From Palsa-851 sp035534435 (GTDB taxonomy: Bacteria; Chloroflexota; Dormibacteria; Aeolococcales; Aeolococcaceae): a stretch of DNA of 64,000 nt. Positions 27,274-34,364 of the stretch are shown here, piece after piece (the stretch's first letter is position 1; each line of letters opens with the position of its first letter). The notes under the pieces were generated by a model. It was given only the letters and a program-made list of their open reading frames with translations. It was not told where the DNA came from and did no database searches. A program made the translations under genes and the position numbers. The stretch is from positions 16,961 through 80,960 of the forward strand of contig DATLRX010000096.1 of NCBI GenBank assembly GCA_035534435.1, written 5' to 3'.

Positions 27274-27738
27274 CTATGCGGTTGCGACCCCTTGTTGTGA
27301 CGCTTCGACGATGCGCTTGAGCCGTGCGAGATTGCCGCGCCAGATGTGCGTGAGGAACGGCCGCGCGACCCGCTCGCCGATGACGCCACCGAGCCACCAC
27401 GGGAAGCTGAGCTGCTCCTCCCAGGAGAACCGTGTTAGTTGGTCGCCCAACCAGTCCAGCGAGAACACACCGGTGCCGCGTACCACCCCGACATGATCGA
27501 CGCCCATCGCCTCGCCGGGAACCCAGCGCGTGATCGACATCGCGTCGACGAGGCGGATCGGTCCGATGCGGGTGGCGCAGTCGAACCTCGTCCCGACACC
27601 GGCGTGCTGCTCGGTCGCGAAGGTGATCGCCACCGCATCGGCCATCCAGGCCACATGTGTCTCCAGGTGCTCAATTGCCGCCCATGTGGTCTCGCGCGTG
27701 GCAGCGAAGGTGGATTCGATCCGCACCGAGCTCGTCAC
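27274..27738 (-). CDS. SRPBCC (START-like) family protein
   Basis: A 154-residue protein with the SRPBCC/polyketide-cyclase pattern: RIESTFAATRETTWAAIEHLETHVAWM at the start, a central set of beta strands (GTRFDCATRIGPIRLVDAMSITRW) and a long C-terminal helix (IWRGNLARLKRIVEA). Such proteins bind hydrophobic ligands in a deep pocket. GTG start 5 bases after the stop of the P1 peptidase gene, so it is the third gene of the GntR operon. Confidence 0.8.
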   Translation of the reverse strand: MTSSVRIESTFAATRETTWAAIEHLETHVAWMADAVAITFATEQHAGVGTRFDCATRIGPIRLVDAMSITRWVPGEAMGVDHVGVVRGTGVFSLDWLGDQLTRFSWEEQLSFPWWLGGVIGERVARPFLTHIWRGNLARLKRIVEASQQGVATA

Positions 27739-27743
27739 GCGGG

Positions 27744-28892
27744 TCAGGCGCGCGCGCCGTGCTCGCGCATCACCGCCATCAGCTCGTCGTGGGGCAGGGC
27801 ATATGCGACGACGTCATCGCCGCCCGTCATCGTCTCCGCAGCGACGAGTGCGTTGACGATCGCCTCCTCCGTCGCCTCGATCGCCGCATAGAAGAGCGAG
27901 TCGATCAACGGGTCGGCAAGCATCTCCACCATCGACGAGGTCACATGGGCTCCCTCGACGATCCAGTCCGATGACAGACCTCGATTCGCGGTCGCGAACG
28001 CGATGCAGAGATCCCCGCTCCAGTTCTCGCCGGCGCCGCCAGTCCGCCCGACTCCGAGCATCGCGCGCGACGCGAGACGGTTGCACTGCGTCGGCAGGAG
28101 CGGCGCGTCAGTGGCGACAACCACCAGGATCGATCCCAGCTTGCGCGACGGATACAGGCCGCCGGACGCGCCCCACATCTGTCCTGCGATGGACGGGATG
28201 GGAATGCGGGACACGGGGAAATGCTCGCCGACAGGAACGCCGTTGATGCTGAGCCGTTCTCGGTGTCCGTGATTGGTCTGCACGAGCACGCCGACGGTGT
28301 AGCCACCGATGCGTGCATCGGTCACGCGCGATGCGGTGCCGATACCTCCTTTGAACCCATGGCAGATCATGCCGGTGCCGCCCCCGACATTGCCCTCCAC
28401 CACAGCCCCATCGCTCGCGGCGGCGAACGCCTCGTCGACGTGCTCCGAACGCACGTGCTGACCCTCGATGTCATTGAGGATGCCGTCCCACGTTTCCAGC
28501 ACGACGGGCGGTGTGCCGAAACCCATCGGGCCGTGGGCGCTGATGCCGCGAGCGACGAGCGCATCGCACACCGTGCCGACCGACCACGAGCTCGTCATGG
28601 CGATGGGGCCGCACAGCCTGCCCGTTTCGCGCAGCAGCTCGAGCCCTGTCGGATGAGTCACGCCACTCAGGATGTGCACGCCCGCGAACATCGCGTCGCT
28701 CCACACCGCGTCGTCGGTCGGGATCACGATGGTGAGCCCTGTACGAACGGGTCCCTCACCCCGCACACGTCTGCCTGAACCGCTGATGAGGGTTGCATGG
28801 CCGACAGACACACCTGCAACATCGGTGATCGCGTTGTGCGGTCCGGCCGGCAGTCGGCCGACAATGATCCCCAGGTCGCGCGCGCGCGTCAC
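27744..28892 (-). CDS. P1-family (DmpA-like) aminopeptidase
   Basis: A 382-residue N-terminal-nucleophile hydrolase of the DmpA/BapA family (L-aminopeptidase/D-esterase, or beta-aminopeptidase). Typical segments are NAITDVAGVSVGHATL, GPIAMTSSWSVGTVCDAL, GNVGGGTGMICHGFKGGIGTAS, YTVGVLVQTNHGHRERL, and the self-cleavage site LGSILVVVATDAPLLP, where the Ser after LG becomes the new N-terminus. The GTG start overlaps the stop of the GntR gene (GTGA). Substrate is probably a short peptide or amide; the linked regulator suggests a catabolic use. Confidence 0.9.
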   Translation of the reverse strand: MTRARDLGIIVGRLPAGPHNAITDVAGVSVGHATLISGSGRRVRGEGPVRTGLTIVIPTDDAVWSDAMFAGVHILSGVTHPTGLELLRETGRLCGPIAMTSSWSVGTVCDALVARGISAHGPMGFGTPPVVLETWDGILNDIEGQHVRSEHVDEAFAAASDGAVVEGNVGGGTGMICHGFKGGIGTASRVTDARIGGYTVGVLVQTNHGHRERLSINGVPVGEHFPVSRIPIPSIAGQMWGASGGLYPSRKLGSILVVVATDAPLLPTQCNRLASRAMLGVGRTGGAGENWSGDLCIAFATANRGLSSDWIVEGAHVTSSMVEMLADPLIDSLFYAAIEATEEAIVNALVAAETMTGGDDVVAYALPHDELMAVMREHGARA

Positions 28893-29620
28893 GGGGCCGG
28901 TTCGGTTACCGGGAAACCTGGCAGGTCCTGGACGTGCTCGAGCAGCAGCTCGGCAACGCGCTTGCGATCGCGCGCGACGAGCGCGTCGAAGAGGTCGCGA
29001 TGCCCCCTGGTGACACCGACGAGCTGCTCCTGCGTGGGCATCGCCTCGCGGAGATGTGTGTAGAAGTACGCGCGGATGCGGGGCGCGATCGAGCCCCAGA
29101 TCTGGGTCGTGTGCGGCTGCCCTGAGCGCGACATGACGAGCCCGTGGAAGGCGACGTCGTTCTCGACGAGGCCGATGAGGTCACCGCTGCGCACGGCATC
29201 CTCCATGCGCTCGACGATGCCGCGCAGCTCGGTCACGTCGTCCTCAGTGAGGTTGTCGAGTGCCTGATCGAATCCGAAACCCTCGAGCGTCGCCCGCAAC
29301 GGAATCAGCACCTGGCGCACCTCGAGTGTCGAGATCCGCGAGACGAACGACCCGCGGTACGGGTAGGACATCACGAGCCCCTCCTGCTCCAGCTGTCGCA
29401 GCGCCTCACGCAGCGGACCGCGGCTGGTGCGCATGCCCTGCGAGATGTCCTCCTCGACCAGGCGTTCGCCCGGCTTCAGCGACCCGGTGAGGATGGCGTC
29501 ACGCAGCGATGCGGCCACCTGCTGTCGCAGCGACCGCTCTGCCGGCTGCACGAGCCGGTACCGCTCGCCCTCGGAAACCCAGCGGGGCTTGGCTGCTGAA
29601 ACCGACTGTCGAGGGGTCAT
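28889..29620 (-). CDS. GntR-family regulator, FadR/FCD subfamily
   Basis: A 243-residue regulator. The winged HTH (about 30-95) reads LRDAILTGSLKPGERLVEEDI, RTSRGPLREALRQLEQEGLV; the C-terminal FCD helical domain carries the metal/ligand His and Asp residues in VENDVAFHGLVMSRSG and VTRGHRDLFDALVARD. AGGA lies 7 bases before the ATG. It is first in an operon with the P1 peptidase and the SRPBCC protein and divergent from an uncharacterised gene. A 12-bp inverted repeat overlapping the divergent -35 box is its likely operator. Confidence 0.9.
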   Translation of the reverse strand: MTPRQSVSAAKPRWVSEGERYRLVQPAERSLRQQVAASLRDAILTGSLKPGERLVEEDISQGMRTSRGPLREALRQLEQEGLVMSYPYRGSFVSRISTLEVRQVLIPLRATLEGFGFDQALDNLTEDDVTELRGIVERMEDAVRSGDLIGLVENDVAFHGLVMSRSGQPHTTQIWGSIAPRIRAYFYTHLREAMPTQEQLVGVTRGHRDLFDALVARDRKRVAELLLEHVQDLPGFPVTEPAP

Positions 29621-29650
29621 GCAGTCATCCTACTTCACTTGAAAGCGTCG

Positions 29651-29683
29651 ATTGTTGACAATTGCCGGTACGAGATGTAGGGT
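29651..29683 (+). promoter_or_regulatory. Promoter with overlapping GntR-type operator
   Basis: TTGACA (29655-29660), 17 bases, then TAGGGT (29678-29683) gives a strong promoter reading toward the gene at 29753. ATTGTTGACAAT (29651-29662; arms ATTGT/ACAAT, 2-bp centre) covers the -35 box and has the TTGT..ACAA core of FCD-type GntR operators. The divergent gntR start is 31 bases away, so one site could control both directions. Confidence 0.6.
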
Positions 29684-29752
29684 GCTCGCGTTCTTCGCGT
29701 CGCGGCGCTGTCGCGCCCCGAAGGTGCGCTGAGAGGGGGAGAATCGGGCCGG

Positions 29753-30256
29753 ATGGCTGAGATGCGCCGTGTCGGTGAGGTGAGCGAGGTCGCCGACATC
29801 ACGTATGCCTTCTTCATCGACGGCATGGCCCTCACCGTGCGTCGATGGACCGAACACGCCGCCGACGGTGACGAAACCGGTGCACGTCTCGAGCTGCAAC
29901 GTCTCCATGAGGACCGCAGCCGTGGATCCGAGTTCGCCATGCCGACCGTCCTGCTGGGGGCGCCCATCTGGCGCGCGGACCTCTTCCGCCTCGGAGCGGG
30001 GCATGCGTTCGAGCGGGCTCACCACCACCCAAGCTTCATCAACGGCGAGCCGTGCGATCGCGTGTGGCTCACCGGCGCCGATGCAGCCGATCCATTCGCG
30101 TGGATCGAACACATGCTCACGGACAGGCTCGAATCGCTCCTCGCCGATGCCGGCGCTGCCGATCTGTACGGCGTCGCCACCCGGCGCCAGCTCGCCGAGG
30201 TGCTCCCCCTCGCGCTCCAGGCAGCGATAACCTGTCTGGAGGCTCCCCAGCACTGA
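29753..30256 (+). CDS. Conserved hypothetical protein
   Basis: A 167-residue soluble protein with no motif I can assign. It opens MAEMRRVGEVSEVADITYAFFIDGMALTVRRWTEH and has an acidic middle and a helical end. Codon use is typical of the window and it has its own strong promoter, so it looks real. It is divergent from the GntR regulator and 18 bp upstream of the PLP-dependent enzyme, with which it probably shares a transcript. GGGGGAG lies 11 bases before the ATG. Confidence 0.65.
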   Translation: MAEMRRVGEVSEVADITYAFFIDGMALTVRRWTEHAADGDETGARLELQRLHEDRSRGSEFAMPTVLLGAPIWRADLFRLGAGHAFERAHHHPSFINGEPCDRVWLTGADAADPFAWIEHMLTDRLESLLADAGAADLYGVATRRQLAEVLPLALQAAITCLEAPQH

Positions 30257-30274
30257 TTCTGCGATGCTCGTGGC

Positions 30275-31351
30275 ATGCAGCTGAGCGAGACGGGCGTGTT
30301 GACCGTCGAGGCAGCGCAGAATGAGTTCAGCTCTGAGCTCATCTTCCTCAACACCGCAACCATGGGGTTGCCACCGCGCCGGACGCTCGAGGCCATCCGT
30401 GCTGCGCTCGACGTGTGGGCGAGCGGCGGGGCGAGTGCCGTCGCCTACGACGACGAAGTCGCCCGTGCCCGAGCCAACTACGCACAGCTCGTCGGCGTCG
30501 ACGCGACGCTCGTCGCGCAGGGTAGCCAGGTGTCGGTGTTCGCGGGCCTGATCGCGGCCTCCCTGCCAGACCACGCCGAGGTCCTGACGTCGAGCGGGGA
30601 TTTCACGAGCGTCGTCTTTCCGTTCCACGTCCAGGCGCGGCGCGGTGTGCGCGTGCTTGAGGTGCCGCTCGAGGAGCTGGCCGGCGCCGTCACCGCCGAG
30701 ACAACGCTCGTCGCGGTTTCCGCAGTCCAATCCGCCGACGGTCGCGTCGCCGACCTTGAAGCGCTGACACAGGCATGTGCTGCGACGGGCACGAGAATCA
30801 TGCTCGACACGACACAGGCAGCCGGATGGCTCCCCGTCGATGCGGCGCGGTTCGCCTACACCGTATGCCACGGCTACAAATGGCTGCTGGCGCCGCGGGG
30901 CACGGCGTTCCTGACGGTCCAGCGGGATCTGATGGACGGTATCGCCCCGCACACGGCCGGGTGGTATGCCGGCGCTGATCGCTGGAACAGCATCTATGGA
31001 GCGCCGTTGCGACTCTCATCGGACGCTCGCCGTTTCGATGTGTCGCCGGCCTGGTTGTCGTGGGTCGGCACCGATGCGTCGCTTGCGCTGCTGTGCGAGG
31101 TGGGCAGAGATGCGCTGCACGAGCATTCGGTTGGTCTCGCCAACCGGTTCCGAGCGGGAGTCGGTCTGGCTCCCTCCAACTCGGCGATCGTCTCGATGCT
31201 TGCGGATGATCAGGTACCCGAACTGATGCGGGCAGCGAGGATCGTCGGCGTGACGCGTGCGGGGAGACTGCGGCTCTCGTTTCACGTGTCGACCAGCGCG
31301 GGGGACGTCGATACAGCGATCGAGGCGCTGTCCGGGCACGTGCGACTGTAG
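30275..31351 (+). CDS. Class V aminotransferase-fold PLP enzyme
   Basis: A 358-residue PLP-dependent enzyme of the aminotransferase class V/cysteine desulfurase fold (Csd/isopenicillin-epimerase-like). The N-terminus IFLNTATMGLPPRRTLEAI is typical, the cofactor-binding Asp and Gln lie in IMLDTTQAAGWLPVD, and the Schiff-base Lys in CHGYKWLLAPRG. No active-site Cys loop of a true desulfurase is seen. It may be an epimerase, lyase or transaminase; substrate unknown. Co-directional with the hypothetical gene upstream and the TyrA-PheA gene 38 bp downstream. Confidence 0.85.
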   Translation: MQLSETGVLTVEAAQNEFSSELIFLNTATMGLPPRRTLEAIRAALDVWASGGASAVAYDDEVARARANYAQLVGVDATLVAQGSQVSVFAGLIAASLPDHAEVLTSSGDFTSVVFPFHVQARRGVRVLEVPLEELAGAVTAETTLVAVSAVQSADGRVADLEALTQACAATGTRIMLDTTQAAGWLPVDAARFAYTVCHGYKWLLAPRGTAFLTVQRDLMDGIAPHTAGWYAGADRWNSIYGAPLRLSSDARRFDVSPAWLSWVGTDASLALLCEVGRDALHEHSVGLANRFRAGVGLAPSNSAIVSMLADDQVPELMRAARIVGVTRAGRLRLSFHVSTSAGDVDTAIEALSGHVRL

Positions 31352-31389
31352 CGGAGCGGGATTCCGGGGCACCGTAGAATGCCCTGGAG

Positions 31390-32748
31390 ATGACAGGCAT
31401 TCCCGCTCGGTCTGTCGCCGTCATCGGGTTCGGCCGCTTCGGCCGGCTCTGGGCCTCGATGCTCCGAGACGACTGCGATCTCATGGTCTTCGACTCCGAC
31501 TCCGCGCATCGCGAGGAAGCCGCCGCAGAGGGCTTCTCGTCGGTCCCGCTCTACACGGCGCTCGCGGCCGAGGTCGTCTTCTACTGCGTCCCGATCTCAG
31601 CCTTCGAGTCGACGCTTCGCGAGCACGCGCTGTATTTCGCGAACCTCGAGGGAACGCGAACGCTCATCGACACGCTCTCGGTGAAGGTCCACCCGCGCAC
31701 CGTGTTCGAGCAGCATTTGCCCGAGGCGTACGAGGCGCTGCTGACGCACCCGATGTTCGGGCCGGACAGCGTCGCCGTCGGTGGGCTGGCGGGACAGATC
31801 ATCGTGCTCGACCCGCATCGCATGCACGACGCGGCGTTCGCGGCCTGGAAGGAGTATTTCGGGAGCAAGGGCCTGTCGGTCGTCGTCATGGACGCGGATC
31901 AGCACGACCGGCTTGCCGCGGAGAGCCAGGGAGTCACGCACTTCGTCGGCCGGACGCTGGAGCGGTTCGGGTTCGAACCCACACCCATCGACACACTCGG
32001 CACGAGGAAGCTGCACGAGATCACGGCGCAGGTGACCAACGACACGCAGCAGCTGTTCGTCGACCTGCAGACGCGCAACCCGTACACGAGCGCGATGCGT
32101 GTGCGACTTTCGCACGCCCAGGACAGTGTTTTCGACCAGCTGCTGCCCAACCGTCTCGTCACCGATCGACTCGTCGTCGGCATCCAGGGAGGGCGCGGCA
32201 GCTTCAATGAGGAGGCGGCGCGTCACTACCTGCGCGGGTACGAGGATGGCCATGTCGAGCTCGTCTACCTGCACACGACTGAGCGTGTGCTCCGAGCGCT
32301 CCACGAAGGCAGCGTTGACCGCGGCCAGTTCGCGATCCACAACTCCGTCGGAGGGATGGTCGGCGAGTCCGTCGCGGCGATGGCGCGGTACCGCTTCGAC
32401 ATCGTCGAGGAGTTCGAGATCAAGATCGCGCACGCGCTGATGATGTCGAGCACCGGCGATCCCGCAGCCGTCGATACCGTGATGACGCATCCGCAGGTGC
32501 TCGCGCAGTGCAGGTCGGCCCTGGCGAGCAGGTACCCGAACCTGCGTCAGACCAGTGGCGAAGGCGACCTCATCGACCATGCGAAGGTCGCCGAGTTCAT
32601 CGCCTCCGGCGAGCTCGCGCCCAACATCGCGACGATGGGGAGCAGCGTGCTCGCCAACATCCATGGACTGCGCGTCATCGAGGACAACCTCCAGGACCTC
32701 GGCGAGAACTTCACGAGCTTCCTCTGGGTGCAGCGTCCGGGGACCTGA
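31390..32748 (+). CDS. TyrA-PheA fusion: prephenate dehydrogenase + dehydratase
   Basis: A 452-residue fusion. Residues 1-255 are a prephenate/arogenate dehydrogenase: NAD(P) loop VAVIGFGRFGRLWASML, the DTLSVKVHP segment, LLTHPMFGPDSV with the catalytic His, and QGVTHFVGRTLE. Residues 262-448 are a prephenate dehydratase: GIQGGRGSFNEEAARHYL, QFAIHNSVGGMVGES, VMTHPQVLAQC, NIATMGSSVLANIHGL and a final ENFTSFLWV. In the usual TRF motif Thr is kept (T442) but Arg is replaced by Ser, and ENS is replaced by HNS. No chorismate mutase and no ACT domain are present. It would supply tyrosine and phenylalanine precursors from prephenate without ACT-based feedback control. Confidence 0.8.
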   Translation: MTGIPARSVAVIGFGRFGRLWASMLRDDCDLMVFDSDSAHREEAAAEGFSSVPLYTALAAEVVFYCVPISAFESTLREHALYFANLEGTRTLIDTLSVKVHPRTVFEQHLPEAYEALLTHPMFGPDSVAVGGLAGQIIVLDPHRMHDAAFAAWKEYFGSKGLSVVVMDADQHDRLAAESQGVTHFVGRTLERFGFEPTPIDTLGTRKLHEITAQVTNDTQQLFVDLQTRNPYTSAMRVRLSHAQDSVFDQLLPNRLVTDRLVVGIQGGRGSFNEEAARHYLRGYEDGHVELVYLHTTERVLRALHEGSVDRGQFAIHNSVGGMVGESVAAMARYRFDIVEEFEIKIAHALMMSSTGDPAAVDTVMTHPQVLAQCRSALASRYPNLRQTSGEGDLIDHAKVAEFIASGELAPNIATMGSSVLANIHGLRVIEDNLQDLGENFTSFLWVQRPGT

Positions 32749-32822
32749 CCCCTGCCGTGGGTCGGCCCGATCGAGGTTCCAGTGCCGTCCCACGACCGAC
32801 GGCCGGGCAGAGTTGGCGGGCC

Positions 32823-32836
32823 GTGAACCGCTCCCA
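32823..32836 (+). promoter_or_regulatory. LacI/CebR-type operator upstream of GH1
   Basis: GTGAACCGCTCCCA shares the 12-base word GAACCGCTCCCA with the site at the lacI start (44150-44163). It resembles the actinobacterial CebR operator TGGGAGCGCTCCCA and lies 74 bases upstream of the GH1 start. Confidence 0.6.
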
Positions 32837-32910
32837 TACGCACCCAGGCGCGGCAGGTGCTCTTGCACAATAACCCCGTTGGCTCCTCGCGTTTGGAGGC
32901 GGAATTCATC

Positions 32911-34332
32911 GTGTCAGACACGCGCGCACCCGCGTCATTCCCCGCCGGTTTCCTGTGGGGAACCAAGACGTCCTCGTACCAGATCGAGGGCGCGGTCGAT
33001 GCCGACGGTCGCGGTCCCTCCATCTGGGACACGTTCAGCCACCGGCGCGGCGCGACGCGCAACGGCGATACCGGGGACGTTGCGTGCGACCACTACCGTC
33101 GCATGGACGAGGACCTGGACCTGCTGGCGAAGCTCGGTGCTGGCGCGTACTGCTTCTCGGTCGCCTGGTCGCGCGTGCAACCCAGCGGCCGAGGGCCGGC
33201 GAACCAGAAGGGTCTCGACTTCTACCGTCGCATGGTGGATGGGCTCGTCCGCCGTTCCATCGTGCCGGTGTTGACCGTCTATCACTGGGACCTGCCGCAG
33301 GCGCTCGAGGATGCCGGCGGCTGGGTGTCGCGCGATACGGTCGGCCGCTTCGCTGAGTACACGTGGCTGCTTGCTGACGCACTCGGCGATGTGGTGCCGA
33401 TGTGGATCACGCTCAACGAGCCGTGGTGCTCGTCATGGGTGGGATACGGCATCGGCGAGCACGCGCCGGGCATCCGCGACCACGGCATGGCTGCCGCCGC
33501 AAACCACCACCTCCTGCTCGCGCACGGGGAGTCGGTGAGCGTGCTTCGCGCGCAGGTCCCCTCGGCGCAGATCGGGATCGGATTGAATCTGCAACCGATC
33601 AGGCCCGCGACCGATCACGACGACGATCGTGCAGCGAGCCGCCGCGTCGACGGCAACCTCAACCGTCTGTTCCTCGATCCGCTCTTCAAGGGCACCTATC
33701 CGGCCGACATGCTCGAGCACTACGCGGCGTGCACACCGGGGTTCCACGTTGTGGCCGATGGTGATCTCGAGGTGATCAGCCGGCCGATCGACTTCCTCGG
33801 TGTGAACTTCTACTCACCCACGACGGTGTGCGCACCCACGCGCCGCGCACAGGCGCAGGCCGCCGGCTACTGGATTCCGACCCCTCACCGCAGGGAACGC
33901 GTCGGCGATTTGGGCGCCGTTCAGGTCCTCCGTACCGAGGTCGCACGCACGCAGATGGGATGGGAGATCGAGCCGGGAGCGCTTGCCGAGATCCTGCGGC
34001 GCGTGCGCGACGAGTACACGACCATCCCGTTGTACGTCACCGAGAATGGCGCGGCGTTCGACGACTACATCGGACCTGACGGCGAGATTCACGACCGCGA
34101 GCGCGTCCAGTACCTCGACACGCATATCCGGGCGGTTCACGACGCAATCGAGTCCGGAGTGGACGTGCGCGGCTACTTCGTCTGGAGCGTCCTCGACAAC
34201 TTCGAGTGGGCGCATGGGTATTCGCGCCGGTTCGGCCTGACATGGGTTGACTTTCGCAGCGGTGAGCGCATCCCCAAAGCGAGCTTCGCCTGGTATCAGC
34301 GCACCGCTCGGGCCAACGCGCTCGACGGCTGA
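32911..34332 (+). CDS. GH1 beta-glucosidase
   Basis: A 473-residue glycoside hydrolase family 1 enzyme. FPAGFLWGTKTSSYQIEGA is the N-terminal family signature; the acid/base is Glu170 in TLNEPWC and the nucleophile Glu378 in YVTENGAA; YFVWSVLDNFEWAHGYSRRFGL closes the barrel. The GTG at 32911 has GGAGG about 11 bases upstream; an ATG at 32857 would add 18 poorly conserved residues. There is no signal peptide, so it hydrolyses imported beta-glucosides or cellodextrins in the cytoplasm. A LacI-type operator lies upstream, matching the one in front of the regulator of the nearby transporter operon. Confidence 0.93.
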   Translation: MSDTRAPASFPAGFLWGTKTSSYQIEGAVDADGRGPSIWDTFSHRRGATRNGDTGDVACDHYRRMDEDLDLLAKLGAGAYCFSVAWSRVQPSGRGPANQKGLDFYRRMVDGLVRRSIVPVLTVYHWDLPQALEDAGGWVSRDTVGRFAEYTWLLADALGDVVPMWITLNEPWCSSWVGYGIGEHAPGIRDHGMAAAANHHLLLAHGESVSVLRAQVPSAQIGIGLNLQPIRPATDHDDDRAASRRVDGNLNRLFLDPLFKGTYPADMLEHYAACTPGFHVVADGDLEVISRPIDFLGVNFYSPTTVCAPTRRAQAQAAGYWIPTPHRRERVGDLGAVQVLRTEVARTQMGWEIEPGALAEILRRVRDEYTTIPLYVTENGAAFDDYIGPDGEIHDRERVQYLDTHIRAVHDAIESGVDVRGYFVWSVLDNFEWAHGYSRRFGLTWVDFRSGERIPKASFAWYQRTARANALDG

Positions 34333-34337
34333 CCCGT

Positions 34338-34358
34338 CTCCAGGCCCGCCGGCCGGAG
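34338..34358. terminator. Bidirectional terminator between GH1 and GH94
   Basis: CTCC-A-GGCC pairs with GGCC-GGAG around a CGCC loop, with a further GCTGACC/GGTCAGC pair outside (34328-34334 and 34363-34369). It sits in the 32-bp gap between the convergent genes. Confidence 0.6.
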
Positions 34359-34364
34359 GCTTGG

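Noticed and set aside
29630..30952. 440-codon minus-strand open frame
   Set aside because: Shadow of the plus-strand hypothetical and PLP-enzyme genes; low-complexity composition and no domain.
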